NCBI GenBank assembly: GCA_015057705.1
Contig: SVDU01000014.1
Coordinates: forward strand, 82,734-146,733
Origin: Paenibacillaceae bacterium
GTDB taxonomy: Bacteria; Bacillota; Clostridia; Lachnospirales; Lachnospiraceae
Length of the DNA stretch: 64,000 nt
Direction of reading: 5' to 3'
Made by a program: the position numbers and the translations under genes. The notes under the pieces were generated by a model, which made no database searches, was not told the DNA's origin, and was given only the letters and a program-made list of their open reading frames with translations. Shown here one piece after another: positions 19,084-28,970 of this stretch; the first letter of the stretch is position 1, and every line of letters starts with the position of its first letter.

Positions 19084-20844
19084 ATGAAGTTTTTACTGGC
19101 GGCACTGAATGCCAAATATATTCATTCTAACCCTGGAGTTTACAGTCTAAAGGCTTATGCCCAGGCGTGGCTGAAAGAGCCGGAACTTAGTGATGGAAGG
19201 TTTGAGATAGAAATCGGGGAATATACCATTAATAATCAGATGGATGAAATATTGAGTGATATTTATAGAAGAAAACCGGATGTAGTGGGATTCTCCTGTT
19301 ACATCTGGAATATTTCCTATATTTTAGAACTGGTACGGGACCTTCCGAAAGTTCTCCCTCATGTGGAGATCTGGCTGGGAGGTCCTGAGGTGTCTTACGA
19401 TGCAGCCCGGATTTTAGAAGAAGAGCCATACGTTTTCGGCATTATGATGGGAGAAGGGGAAGAAACCTTTAAAAAAGTGGTCAGCTGCTATCTGGATCAG
19501 CAGAGAGGAACTCCGGGGTGGGATCAGACAGCCTTTCAGGAGATAGATGGAACTGCTGTCCGGGATAAAGATGGACTACCGGTTATCAATCCTTTAAAAT
19601 CCCCGGTTGATTTAAACAAGATTCCATTTCTGTATGAGGATATGGCCGGGTTTGAAAACCGTATTGTTTATTATGAAAGCAGCCGTGGATGCCCATTTTC
19701 CTGCAGCTATTGCCTTTCTTCTGTTGATAAGTCCGTCCGGTTTCGTGATACGGATCTGGTGTTAAAGGAACTGGATTTTTTTCTTCAGAAAAAAGTTCCA
19801 CAGGTGAAATTTGTAGACAGAACCTTTAACTGCAGCAGGAATCACTCTTATCGCATCTGGGAGTATTTAATTGAACATGATAACGGGGTGACTAATTTCC
19901 ATTTTGAAATTTCCGCTGATTTACTGAATCAGGATGAATTACAGCTGATGTCCCACATGAGACCCGGACTGATTCAGCTGGAGATTGGAGTTCAGAGTAC
20001 CAATGAAACTACCATTAAGGAGATCCACCGGAGTATGGATCTGTCTGCATTAAGGAAGAATGTGGAGATCATAAACAGCTATGGAAACATACATCAGCAT
20101 CTGGATCTGATTGTGGGACTTCCATTTGAAGACTATGAAAGCTTCAGACGTTCCTTCAACCAGGTATATGATATGAAACCGGAACAGCTTCAGCTGGGAT
20201 TTTTAAAGGTATTAAAGGGTTCCTATATGTCACAAAAGGCACAGGATTATGAGATTCGTTATAAGGAAACGCCTCCTTATGAAGTTTTGTCCACCAGATG
20301 GCTTGACTATGGTGGGGTTCTTAAGTTAAAGGGACTGGAAGAGATGCTGGAGGTTTACGGCAACAGCGGTCAGTTTCAAGCTACAATAGAAGAATTTCGC
20401 AAAGAATTTCATACTCCTTTTGATATGTTTGAGTCATTGGCTGAATATTATGATAAACAGGAATTGTCAAAGCTGAGCCACAGCCGAATGGCCAGGTACG
20501 AGATATTAGATACATTTATCAGCCTCCGGGTTCCTGATAAACAGTCCTATTACAGGGATCTTCTGGTATATGACTTATATCTGAGAGAAAACTTAAAGAG
20601 CCGCCCTGTTTTTTCCGCTGATCAGGAGCCTTATAAAGATCAGGTAAAAGCATTTTTTGCCGATGAGGCGGTTCAATATCATTATTTAAAAGATGGTTAT
20701 GAAGGATTTGAAGCCAGGCAGCTGATCAAGATGGCTCATGTGGAGGTATTTCATGATGGAAGAGCGGTTCTTTTTGATTATAAAAAAAGGGATGTGCTTA
20801 CCCATAATGCAGCAGTCCATGAGCTTGGCATATGGAGGAGATGA
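19084..20844 (+). CDS. B12-binding-domain radical SAM protein
   Basis: GFSCYIWN/LGGPEVS B12-type domain; SSRGCPFSCSYCLSS Cx3Cx2C. Confidence 0.9.
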   Translation: MKFLLAALNAKYIHSNPGVYSLKAYAQAWLKEPELSDGRFEIEIGEYTINNQMDEILSDIYRRKPDVVGFSCYIWNISYILELVRDLPKVLPHVEIWLGGPEVSYDAARILEEEPYVFGIMMGEGEETFKKVVSCYLDQQRGTPGWDQTAFQEIDGTAVRDKDGLPVINPLKSPVDLNKIPFLYEDMAGFENRIVYYESSRGCPFSCSYCLSSVDKSVRFRDTDLVLKELDFFLQKKVPQVKFVDRTFNCSRNHSYRIWEYLIEHDNGVTNFHFEISADLLNQDELQLMSHMRPGLIQLEIGVQSTNETTIKEIHRSMDLSALRKNVEIINSYGNIHQHLDLIVGLPFEDYESFRRSFNQVYDMKPEQLQLGFLKVLKGSYMSQKAQDYEIRYKETPPYEVLSTRWLDYGGVLKLKGLEEMLEVYGNSGQFQATIEEFRKEFHTPFDMFESLAEYYDKQELSKLSHSRMARYEILDTFISLRVPDKQSYYRDLLVYDLYLRENLKSRPVFSADQEPYKDQVKAFFADEAVQYHYLKDGYEGFEARQLIKMAHVEVFHDGRAVLFDYKKRDVLTHNAAVHELGIWRR

Positions 20845-21527
20845 TGGCTAAAAAAGAGACAAAAGCAGACAAAAGAGCCAGGGTAACCAGTGTTTTAGAG
20901 GCTCTTGACCAGGAATACGGAACAGAATATATCTGCTATTTAAACCATGAAACACCATGGCAGCTGCTCATTGCAGTTATTTTAAGTGCCCAGTGTACCG
21001 ATGCCAGAGTCAACATGGTGACTGCAGATTTATTCAAAAAATACGATTCGCCGGAAAAATTTGCAAATGCCCATTTAAAAGAGCTGGAACAGGATATCCA
21101 CTCCCTGGGATTTTATCACATGAAAGCCAAAAATATTATTTCCTGCTGTACGGATCTGGTGGAAAAGTATGGAGGCGAAGTTCCAAAGACCATGGAAGAG
21201 CTGACTGGGCTTGCAGGAGTGGGCAGGAAAACGGCCAATGTAATACTGGGCAATATTTATAACCAACCCAGTATTGTGGTCGACACCCATGTAAAGCGGA
21301 TATCGAAAAAACTGGGGTTTGCCAAATCAGATGACCCGGAAAAAATTGAATATGAATTAATGGAGATACTGCCAAGAGATCACTGGATCCTGTGGAACAT
21401 CCAGATTATCACGCTGGGAAGATCCATCTGCATTGCAAGAAGTCCCAAATGCAGTGACTGCTTCCTAAAGGAGCTGTGTCCCAGTGCTGTAACAGGGGAA
21501 ATTGAGGAGAGGAAGAACAAAACGTGA
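20832..21527 (+). CDS. nth: Endonuclease III
   Basis: LIAVILSAQCTDARVN, GVGRKTANVILG, VDTHVKRISKKLG, [4Fe-4S] Cys cluster CIARSPKCSDCFLKELC. Confidence 0.94.
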   Translation: MEEMMAKKETKADKRARVTSVLEALDQEYGTEYICYLNHETPWQLLIAVILSAQCTDARVNMVTADLFKKYDSPEKFANAHLKELEQDIHSLGFYHMKAKNIISCCTDLVEKYGGEVPKTMEELTGLAGVGRKTANVILGNIYNQPSIVVDTHVKRISKKLGFAKSDDPEKIEYELMEILPRDHWILWNIQIITLGRSICIARSPKCSDCFLKELCPSAVTGEIEERKNKT

Positions 21528-22231
21528 TATCATCTTATGTTGCCGTGGATTTAGAAACGACCGGTCTTGACCCAAAGCGGGATAAAATTATTGAAATCGG
21601 AGCAGTGCGGGTGACGGATGGAAAAGCAGAAGACACATTTGAATGCTTTGTAAATCCTTACCGCAATCTGGAAGAGCGTGTGATTTCCCTGACTGGTATT
21701 ACTGACAGTCAGCTGGAGCCTGCGCCAGGCATTGAATCCATAATTGGCCATTTCCTTGATTTCGCAGGTAAACTGCCTATTCTTGGACATCAAATCATCT
21801 TTGATTACAGTTTTTTAAAACGTGCAGCAGTAAACAAAGGATTATGTTTTGAACGGCAGGGAATTGATACATTAAAGCTTGCAAGAAAATTTATGCCGGA
21901 AGACAGATCAAAAAGTCTCTCTGCAGCCTGTGGTTATTTCGGGATAGAAATAAAACAGAGCCATCGTGCCAGATTTGATGCCATTGCAGCTCATGAGCTG
22001 TATCAGACAATGAAAAAGGAGTTCGGTAAAAGGAATCCGGAAGTCTTTGACTCTGTCCCCTTGATTTATAAGGTGAAAAAGGAACAACCGGCGTCAAACC
22101 GGCAAAAAGAACACTTGCAGGATTTATTAAAATATCATAAAATAGTTTTATCTGTGCAATTGGATCATTTATCCAGAAATGAAATATCCAGAATTACGGA
22201 TAAAATCATCGCACAATATGGAAGAATATAA
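21524..22231 (+). CDS. 3'-5' exonuclease (DnaQ/DEDD family)
   Basis: VAVDLETTGLDPKRDKIIEIGAV; ILGHQIIFDYSFL; HRARFDAIA. Confidence 0.88.
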   Translation: MISSYVAVDLETTGLDPKRDKIIEIGAVRVTDGKAEDTFECFVNPYRNLEERVISLTGITDSQLEPAPGIESIIGHFLDFAGKLPILGHQIIFDYSFLKRAAVNKGLCFERQGIDTLKLARKFMPEDRSKSLSAACGYFGIEIKQSHRARFDAIAAHELYQTMKKEFGKRNPEVFDSVPLIYKVKKEQPASNRQKEHLQDLLKYHKIVLSVQLDHLSRNEISRITDKIIAQYGRI

Positions 22232-22246
22232 GAGAGGTGATACAAA

Positions 22247-22360
22247 ATGATTAATTTTAACAATAAGAACAACAGGAAGTTTATGTCAGTGGTTTTAATC
22301 GCAGTTGTAGTTTTACTGATTATAGCAATGGTACTCCCCATGATGTTAAGTTTTATGTGA
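22247..22360 (+). CDS. 37-aa single-pass membrane microprotein (absent from the ORF track)
   Basis: MINFNNKNNRKFMSVVLIAVVVLLIIAMVLPMMLSFM*, good RBS (agaggtgatacaaa), fills the intergenic gap. Confidence 0.6.
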   Translation: MINFNNKNNRKFMSVVLIAVVVLLIIAMVLPMMLSFM

Positions 22361-22413
22361 TAGTTTTTGTTGACAAAACGTCAGGCGGAAACAGTAGAGT
22401 AAGAGGATTGAAT

Positions 22414-23904
22414 ATGAAAAAGAAAACTTTGTCCATATGCCTGGCAGCCTCTATGCTGGCAGTGGGAATCGGATTTTTCTCACCAGCATACGTTATGGCT
22501 GATACGCTTCCGGATGGTATCTATGTCGGAGATTATAATCTGGGCGGTTTGACAGAGGAAGAAGCCGGGCAGAAAGTTCAGGGCCTGGTTAATGAAATGG
22601 AAAATCAGAAAATCACACTGGTTGTGGACGGACAGCCGGTTGATACGACAGCTAAGGATCTGGGGTTTCATTGGAGCAACCCGGAAGCGGTTTCTCAGGC
22701 AGCATCCTCCTGGCAGGGGGGGAATTTATTAAAACGATATTTAAATAAAAAGGATATGGAACATAATCCAGTCATCATTCCTTTGGAAACTTCTTTGGAT
22801 GATGGCAGGTTAGCGTCATTTGTGGCCGAAAAATGTGCACCTGCAGTGGCAGAGCCAAAGAATGCCTCCATTGTCCGCCAGAACGGGGCATTTTCAGTCA
22901 CACCTTCTGTGATTGGAAAAACAGTGGATGTGGAAGCCACAAAGCAGGCTCTTAATGCGGCGTTTGCAAATGGTTTAAAAGAGCCGGTAACTGTTAACGC
23001 AGTTGTTGCCGAAGTAAAGCCGGCGATTACAACCGAAGATTTATCTACCATACAGGATGTACTTGGAACCTTTTCCACCAATTTCTCATCAAGCGGTGCT
23101 TCCAGGTCCAAAAACCTGCAGGTTGGTTCCGGAAAGATAAATGGCCATGTGTTAATGCCTGGAGAGACCTTGTCCGGTTATGACTGTATGCACCCCTTTA
23201 CGGTTGATAATGGTTATGCGACAGCTGCTGCATATGAGAACGGTCAGGTGGTTGACAGTGTGGGAGGCGGAGTATGCCAGATCGCCACTACCATTTATAA
23301 TGCCGCACTCAGAGCAGAGTTAGAGATCAGTCAGAGACAGAATCACTCCATGGTGGTAAGTTATGTAAAGCCGTCGGAGGATGCTGCAATCGCAGGAACC
23401 TATAAAGACATTAAATTTACCAATAATTACGGCACACCTATTTATGTGGAAGGCTATACTTCAGGAAAGACTCTTACCTTCACCATATACGGAAAAGAGA
23501 CCAGACCAGCCAACCGGACCTTTGACTTTGTTTCGGAAACGCTCAGTGTTACTGATCCGGGGGAGGCAAAAGAGGTTGTGGATCCTGCCATGCCGCCTGG
23601 ATCCAGAAAGCAGGTTCAGTCCGCCCATAAAGGAATGAAATCAAGACTCTGGAAGATTGTGTATGTAGATGGTGCAGAACAGAGCAGGGAGATACTTCAT
23701 ACGGATACCTACAATCCCTCCAAGGCAATTATAAAGGTGGGTCCGGCGGCACCCGCAGTTGCAGAACCATTGCCAGTTTATCCTTCTGAAGCTCCTGATA
23801 TTATAACACAGCCAACTCAGGAAACAACCCAGCAACCGGATTCCCAGGCAGTACCTGAATGGGAAGATGCTGTGGATAGTCCCCAGGCAGGACCGGGAGA
23901 ATAA
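22414..23904 (+). CDS. VanW family protein with peptidoglycan-binding-like repeats, secreted
   Basis: Signal peptide MKKKTLSICLAASML; VGSGKINGHVLMPGETLSGYDCM...GGGVCQIATTIYNAALRA. Start moved from 22357 to the ATG with signal peptide. Confidence 0.88.
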   Translation: MKKKTLSICLAASMLAVGIGFFSPAYVMADTLPDGIYVGDYNLGGLTEEEAGQKVQGLVNEMENQKITLVVDGQPVDTTAKDLGFHWSNPEAVSQAASSWQGGNLLKRYLNKKDMEHNPVIIPLETSLDDGRLASFVAEKCAPAVAEPKNASIVRQNGAFSVTPSVIGKTVDVEATKQALNAAFANGLKEPVTVNAVVAEVKPAITTEDLSTIQDVLGTFSTNFSSSGASRSKNLQVGSGKINGHVLMPGETLSGYDCMHPFTVDNGYATAAAYENGQVVDSVGGGVCQIATTIYNAALRAELEISQRQNHSMVVSYVKPSEDAAIAGTYKDIKFTNNYGTPIYVEGYTSGKTLTFTIYGKETRPANRTFDFVSETLSVTDPGEAKEVVDPAMPPGSRKQVQSAHKGMKSRLWKIVYVDGAEQSREILHTDTYNPSKAIIKVGPAAPAVAEPLPVYPSEAPDIITQPTQETTQQPDSQAVPEWEDAVDSPQAGPGE

Positions 23905-23913
23905 AAACAGAAC

Positions 23914-24489
23914 ATGAGACGGATTGAAAGAGAAAATACAGGAACCATAAGGCCGGGGCAGGATCTTGTGGCTGCAGGATATGCAGGATTAGCCGGAACG
24001 TTAAAAATAGTAAGTGAAAGAGAGGGAGAACTGCATCAGTGGTTCTCCTCGCAATATATTGACCAGGTTTTAACCGGAGATTATTTATTCCCGGTAAATG
24101 ATCCGGAGTTTTTTAAGAATCTGGGGGCTACGGAATGGGAGCCGGTTCTTGAGGGAGGAATACTAAAAGCTCTCTGGGATTTATCTGGCGCCTATATGAC
24201 GGGAATTCGTTTTGACCTTCATAAAATTCCAGTAAGGCAGGAAACCATTGAGATCTGTGAGCGGTACGACTTAAACCCATACCGTCTTTATTCAGAGGGC
24301 TGCTTTGTGTTGGCGGCGGATAACGGAGGAGACCTGGTATCTGTCTTAAAGGAGCATGGAATGAAAGCGGCAGTCATTGGGAAAGTAACAGACGGAATCA
24401 AACGGATTATTGTCCATGAAGACGGAAACGGCTATCTTGACCGCCCTTCAGAGGACGAACTATATAAGGTGTTATCCCAAAACAGGTAA
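23914..24489 (+). CDS. AIR synthase/HypE-like C-terminal-domain-only protein
   Basis: GGILKALWDLSGAYMTGIRFDLHKIPVRQETIEICERYDLNPYRLYSEGCFVLAADNG resembles the PurM/HypE C-terminal domain without the N-terminal domain. Confidence 0.7.
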   Translation: MRRIERENTGTIRPGQDLVAAGYAGLAGTLKIVSEREGELHQWFSSQYIDQVLTGDYLFPVNDPEFFKNLGATEWEPVLEGGILKALWDLSGAYMTGIRFDLHKIPVRQETIEICERYDLNPYRLYSEGCFVLAADNGGDLVSVLKEHGMKAAVIGKVTDGIKRIIVHEDGNGYLDRPSEDELYKVLSQNR

Positions 24490-24503
24490 ATCGGAGGTAG
24501 GAT

Positions 24504-24986
24504 ATGAGAGAAAAGATATTGGCAATTATTGAAAAAAACAGCAGAATTGATTTAAAGGATCTGGCGGTTCTACTTGGAGAAAGTGAGGCAGCCATTGCAA
24601 ACGAGATTGCCGAAATGGAAAAGGAACATATCATCTGCGGATATCACACCCTGATTAACTGGGATAATACCAGCGATGAAAAGGTGGTTGCTTTAATTGA
24701 GGTTAAGGTAACTCCCCAGAGAGGTATGGGTTTTGACAAGATCGCAGAACGTATTTACCAGTACAGTGAGGTAAATGCAGTTTATTTAATGTCAGGAGCC
24801 TTTGATTTTACCGTATTTATCGAAGGAAAGACCATGAGAGCAGTTGCCCAGTTCGTATCTGAGAAACTCTCCCCCATGGAATCCGTGCTCAGCACAGCCA
24901 CCCATTTTGTTCTGAAAAAATATAAAGATCACGGGACGGTTCTGGCGGAAGAGACACAAGATGAAAGGATGTTGATTACGCCGTGA
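24504..24986 (+). CDS. Lrp/AsnC family regulator
   Basis: N-terminal HTH with IDLKDLAVLLGESEAAIANEI and C-terminal RAM-like domain. Confidence 0.85.
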   Translation: MREKILAIIEKNSRIDLKDLAVLLGESEAAIANEIAEMEKEHIICGYHTLINWDNTSDEKVVALIEVKVTPQRGMGFDKIAERIYQYSEVNAVYLMSGAFDFTVFIEGKTMRAVAQFVSEKLSPMESVLSTATHFVLKKYKDHGTVLAEETQDERMLITP

Positions 24987-26152
24987 GAAACCCATTATCA
25001 GACCGTATAACAGAGATTCCCTCTTCGGGAATCCGTAAATTTTTTGACATCGTAAGTGAGATGAAGGATGCCATTTCTCTGGGTGTAGGCGAGCCTGATT
25101 TTGACACGCCATGGCATATCAGGGAAGAGGGTATTTATTCACTGGAAAAGGGACGGACATTTTACACCTCCAACGCTGGTTTAAAAGAGCTTAAGACGGA
25201 GATCTGCAGCTATTTAAGCCGCCGCTTTGAAGTTACATATGATCCTGATCATGAGGTGATGGTAACGGTTGGCGGCAGCGAAGCCATTGATATTGCACTC
25301 CGTGCCATGTTAAATCCAGGCGATGAGGTGCTGGTTCCCCAGCCCAGCTATGTTTCCTATGTACCTTGTACCATTCTGGCCAATGGAGTTCCGGTGATCA
25401 TTGATCTGGAAGCAAAGGATCAGTTTAAGCTGACAAAAGAAAAGCTTCTGGAGAAGATCACTCCGAAGACAAAGGTTCTCATTCTACCGTTTCCAAACAA
25501 CCCTACAGGGGCTGTCATGGATGCCAGAGAGCTGAAGGAAATCGCAGACATTGTAATTGAGAAAGATTTATTCGTTATCTCAGATGAGATCTATGCAGAG
25601 CTTACTTATGGCGGGGATCACTCCACCATAGCAGCTTTTCCTGGTATGAAAGACAGAACGGTTTTAATTAATGGATTTTCCAAATCTTACGCCATGACCG
25701 GCTGGAGGCTTGGCTATGCCGCTGCTCCCAGAATGATTTTAGAACAGATGTTAAAGATCCACCAGTTTGCTATTATGTGTGCACCTACCACCAGTCAGTA
25801 TGCAGCAGTTGCTGCGCTGCGGGACGGCGATAAGGATGTGGCTGTTATGCGGGAATCCTATGATCAAAGAAGGCGTTATTTAATGCATGCGTTTCAGGAG
25901 ATGGGGCTTGAATGCTTTGAGCCCAACGGTGCTTTCTATACATTTCCATGCATCAAACGGTTTGGAATGACTTCGGATGAATTTGCCACCCGGCTTCTGA
26001 TGGAAGAAAAGGTAGCGGTTGTTCCCGGAACTGCATTTGGAGATTGCGGAGAAGGGTATCTTCGTATTTCTTATGCGTATTCCTTGAAGAACCTAAAAGA
26101 AGCTTTAAGCCGTATGGAACGATTTATTAAAAGACTGGATGGAAAGGCGTAA
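24983..26152 (+). CDS. PLP-dependent aminotransferase, class I/II
   Basis: SLGVGEPDFDTP; LPFPNNPTGAV; INGFSKSYAMTGWRLGY PLP lysine. Confidence 0.93.
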   Translation: MRNPLSDRITEIPSSGIRKFFDIVSEMKDAISLGVGEPDFDTPWHIREEGIYSLEKGRTFYTSNAGLKELKTEICSYLSRRFEVTYDPDHEVMVTVGGSEAIDIALRAMLNPGDEVLVPQPSYVSYVPCTILANGVPVIIDLEAKDQFKLTKEKLLEKITPKTKVLILPFPNNPTGAVMDARELKEIADIVIEKDLFVISDEIYAELTYGGDHSTIAAFPGMKDRTVLINGFSKSYAMTGWRLGYAAAPRMILEQMLKIHQFAIMCAPTTSQYAAVAALRDGDKDVAVMRESYDQRRRYLMHAFQEMGLECFEPNGAFYTFPCIKRFGMTSDEFATRLLMEEKVAVVPGTAFGDCGEGYLRISYAYSLKNLKEALSRMERFIKRLDGKA

Positions 26153-26157
26153 TCACT

Positions 26158-26652
26158 ATGAATATTGTACTATTGGAACCGGAGATGCCGGCGAATACAG
26201 GGAATATCGGAAGAACCTGTGTGGCCACGGATACCAGGCTTCATCTAATTCAGCCTTTGGGTTTTAAGCTGAATGATAAACTGATAAAAAGGGCAGGGCT
26301 TGATTACTGGGATAAGTTAGATGTTACCGTGTACAGTGATTATCAGGATTTTTTAGACCGGAATCCGGGAGCAAAAATCTATATGGCCACTACGAAGGGA
26401 CATCATGTTTACTCTGATGTAAAATACGAGCCAGATTGCTTTCTCATGTTTGGGAAGGAAAGTGCCGGAATACCAGAAGAGATTCTTGTGGATAATGAGG
26501 ATCGCTGTGTAAGAATTCCCATGTGGGGCGATATCCGTTCCCTGAATTTATCCAATTCCGTTTCTATTGTTCTTTATGAAGCTTTGAGGCAGAATGGATT
26601 TGACCGTATGACCATGGAAGGGGAGTTGCATCATCTCCATTGGAAAGAATAA
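26158..26652 (+). CDS. trmL: tRNA (cytidine(34)-2'-O)-methyltransferase
   Basis: VLLEPEMPANTGNIGRTCVAT, LMFGKESAGIPEEIL, RSLNLSNSVSIVLYEALRQ SPOUT motifs. Confidence 0.93.
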   Translation: MNIVLLEPEMPANTGNIGRTCVATDTRLHLIQPLGFKLNDKLIKRAGLDYWDKLDVTVYSDYQDFLDRNPGAKIYMATTKGHHVYSDVKYEPDCFLMFGKESAGIPEEILVDNEDRCVRIPMWGDIRSLNLSNSVSIVLYEALRQNGFDRMTMEGELHHLHWKE

Positions 26653-26690
26653 AAAAATGCCTTGACCGGTAAATGGTTAAGGCGTTTTTT
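26652..26690. terminator. Rho-independent terminator after trmL
   Basis: AAAAATGCCTTGACC...GGTTAAGGCGTTTTTT hairpin. Confidence 0.85.
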
Positions 26691-26784
26691 AATGCCTCCG
26701 TCTGGTGTTGTCCCAGCCTGTGCCCGGCAGCAAAGTGAAAGTGCATTAAAAATAGGTGTAAGTTAGCAGCGACAAACTGAATGG

Positions 26785-26813
26785 TTGACAATTATGGCCT
26801 GATATGGTAAACT
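26785..26813 (+). promoter_or_regulatory. Sigma-A-type promoter of the siderophore ABC operon
   Basis: TTGACA - 17 bp - TAAACT. Confidence 0.6.
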
Positions 26814-26822
26814 GCGGATTGA

Positions 26823-26838
26823 GTTAGTCGTTACTAAC
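26823..26838. promoter_or_regulatory. Inverted repeat GTTAGT-CGTT-ACTAAC, candidate operator
   Basis: Perfect 6-bp arms, just downstream of the -10; same half-sites as the 6258-6277 palindrome. Confidence 0.6.
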
Positions 26839-26901
26839 AAAAAACGGGACTGGCAACTATATTTAGATATTTGCCGGTTAAAACATAATCAGGAGGTTAT
26901 T

Positions 26902-27939
26902 ATGAGAAAATCTATTTTACCCAAGTTAACTGTCGTTGCGGCAGTATTAGCCCTGGCGCTGACGGGCTGTTCAGGCAAAAGCAGTAACACGGCAGCTACC
27001 GTAGCAAGTACGCAGTCAAGTGAATCGGCGGAAACTACAACAGAGAAGGCTTCAACCGTTGAAGTCACAGATATTCATGGAACGGTTACTGTTCCTGTAA
27101 ATCCAAAGAACGTAGTGGCATTGGACAACAGAACGTTTGAGACTTTGTCTGATTGGGGAATTAAGTTAGCGGCGGTTCCCAAGGGAGTTATGCCTGCAGA
27201 CTCACCATATGTAGCAGACAGTGAGGTTCAGGACATTGGAGATCATAAAGAACCAAATCTTGAAATGATTGCAGCTGCAGATCCGGAGCTTGTTATTGTA
27301 GGCCAGAGATTTTCCAGTTATTATGAAGATATAAAGAAGCTGGTACCAAATGCTGCAGTAATTGATCTTAGTTTTGAAGTTTCAAAAGAAGCTGGTAAGT
27401 CCGGCGAAAGTTTTGTAAATGGACTGAAGGATTCCACAATCACATTGGGTAAAATCTTCGATAAGAATGAAGAAGCAGAGAAGCTGACTGCTGATTTTGA
27501 CAAAGCAATTGAGAAGGCAAAGTCAGCATACAATGGGACCGACAAAATTATGAGTGTTGTAGTTTCTGGCGGAGAGATTGGTTTTTCAGCCCCTCTTTCA
27601 GGACGTGTATGGGGACCTATGTATGAAGTGTTTGGCTGGAAGTCTGCATTAGAAGTTGACGGTGCCTCTTCTGATCATAAGGGTGATGATATTTCTGTTG
27701 AAGCAATTGCACAAAGCAATCCCGACTGGATTTTTGTAATGGACCGTGACGCTGCAATTTCTTCTGAAAAGGATGCAGTTCCCGCAAAGGATGTAATAGA
27801 TAATTCTCCGGCCCTTCAAAACACTACCGCTATTTCAAAAGGACATGTCGTGTACGCACCAAACGATACATACACCAACGAATCCATACAAACTTATTTG
27901 GAGTTATTTGATAACCTTGCAAGCGCTTTGACCAAGTAG
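26902..27939 (+). CDS. Iron-siderophore-type ABC transporter substrate-binding lipoprotein
   Basis: Lipobox ALTGC; NPKNVVALDNRTFETLSDWGIKLAAVPKG; periplasmic-binding fold; followed by two FecCD permeases. Confidence 0.9.
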   Translation: MRKSILPKLTVVAAVLALALTGCSGKSSNTAATVASTQSSESAETTTEKASTVEVTDIHGTVTVPVNPKNVVALDNRTFETLSDWGIKLAAVPKGVMPADSPYVADSEVQDIGDHKEPNLEMIAAADPELVIVGQRFSSYYEDIKKLVPNAAVIDLSFEVSKEAGKSGESFVNGLKDSTITLGKIFDKNEEAEKLTADFDKAIEKAKSAYNGTDKIMSVVVSGGEIGFSAPLSGRVWGPMYEVFGWKSALEVDGASSDHKGDDISVEAIAQSNPDWIFVMDRDAAISSEKDAVPAKDVIDNSPALQNTTAISKGHVVYAPNDTYTNESIQTYLELFDNLASALTK

Positions 27940-27947
27940 GAAAAAGG

Positions 27948-28970
27948 ATGTATAACAGAATGCATAAAGATCGAATAAGAAAAATCACAGGGGCTGAGAA
28001 TTCTCAGCCCCAGAATTATTATAATAAAATATGGACAAAACCTTTTATACTAACAGTAATCTGTGTTTTTATTCTGGGAATCATATCACTCTTTACTGGG
28101 GTATATGATATTAAGGGACAAGAAGACGGACTGCAAATGTTCTTTATCACACGAGTCCCAAGAACCGCTGCTCTCATGCTTACAGGTGCGGCAATGTCCA
28201 TGTCAGGGCTGGTCACACAGCTGATCACTCAGAACCGTATGGTGGAACCTACCACAACGGGGACAATTGAATGGGCAGGCCTGGGACTTGTTTTTGTTTA
28301 TCTGGCAATTCCCGCACCGACTCTGGTGCAAAGAATGGCCGGTGCCATCATTTTTTCATTTATAGGTACTATGATTTTCTTTTTCTTCTTAAGAAAGGTC
28401 AAACTTCGCTCGTCCTTGATCGTTCCTATCATAGGAATGATGCTGGGGGCAGTCGTATCTTCAATTTCCACTTTTATCGGGCTCCTTTTTCAAATGACGC
28501 AAAGCATTGAAACCTGGTTCGTCGGTTCTTTTGCTCCGGTTCAAATTGGACGTTATGAGTATTTATGGCTGATTGTAATTATTAATATCGTTATTTTTAT
28601 CTATGCGGACCGGTTGACATTAGCTGGATTAGGAGAAGATGTGGCGACCAGCCTTGGTGTAAATTATAATAAGATTGTTATTCTGGGAACTGGTCTTATT
28701 TCGGCAGCCGTTGGTATTGTTGCAGCTGTTATTGGAAACCTGCCGTTTTTAGGCTTAATTGTACCCAATATTGTTTCCATGTACCGGGGCGACGATCTTA
28801 AGAGCAATTTACCCTGGGTATGCGTATTGGGAATGGGAACAATCACGTTGTGCGATATTATTTCCCGTACAATTATAATGCCTTTTGAAGTCCCTGTCTC
28901 TTTAATACTTGGAACTGTGGGTGCGGTTATATTTATCGTGATCTTAATGAAACAAAGGAAGCTAAGATGA
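27948..28970 (+). CDS. Iron-siderophore ABC transporter permease (FecCD family)
   Basis: RVPRTAALMLTGAAMSMSGLVTQLITQNRMVEPTTTG; IGNLPFLGLIVPN. Confidence 0.9.
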   Translation: MYNRMHKDRIRKITGAENSQPQNYYNKIWTKPFILTVICVFILGIISLFTGVYDIKGQEDGLQMFFITRVPRTAALMLTGAAMSMSGLVTQLITQNRMVEPTTTGTIEWAGLGLVFVYLAIPAPTLVQRMAGAIIFSFIGTMIFFFFLRKVKLRSSLIVPIIGMMLGAVVSSISTFIGLLFQMTQSIETWFVGSFAPVQIGRYEYLWLIVIINIVIFIYADRLTLAGLGEDVATSLGVNYNKIVILGTGLISAAVGIVAAVIGNLPFLGLIVPNIVSMYRGDDLKSNLPWVCVLGMGTITLCDIISRTIIMPFEVPVSLILGTVGAVIFIVILMKQRKLR

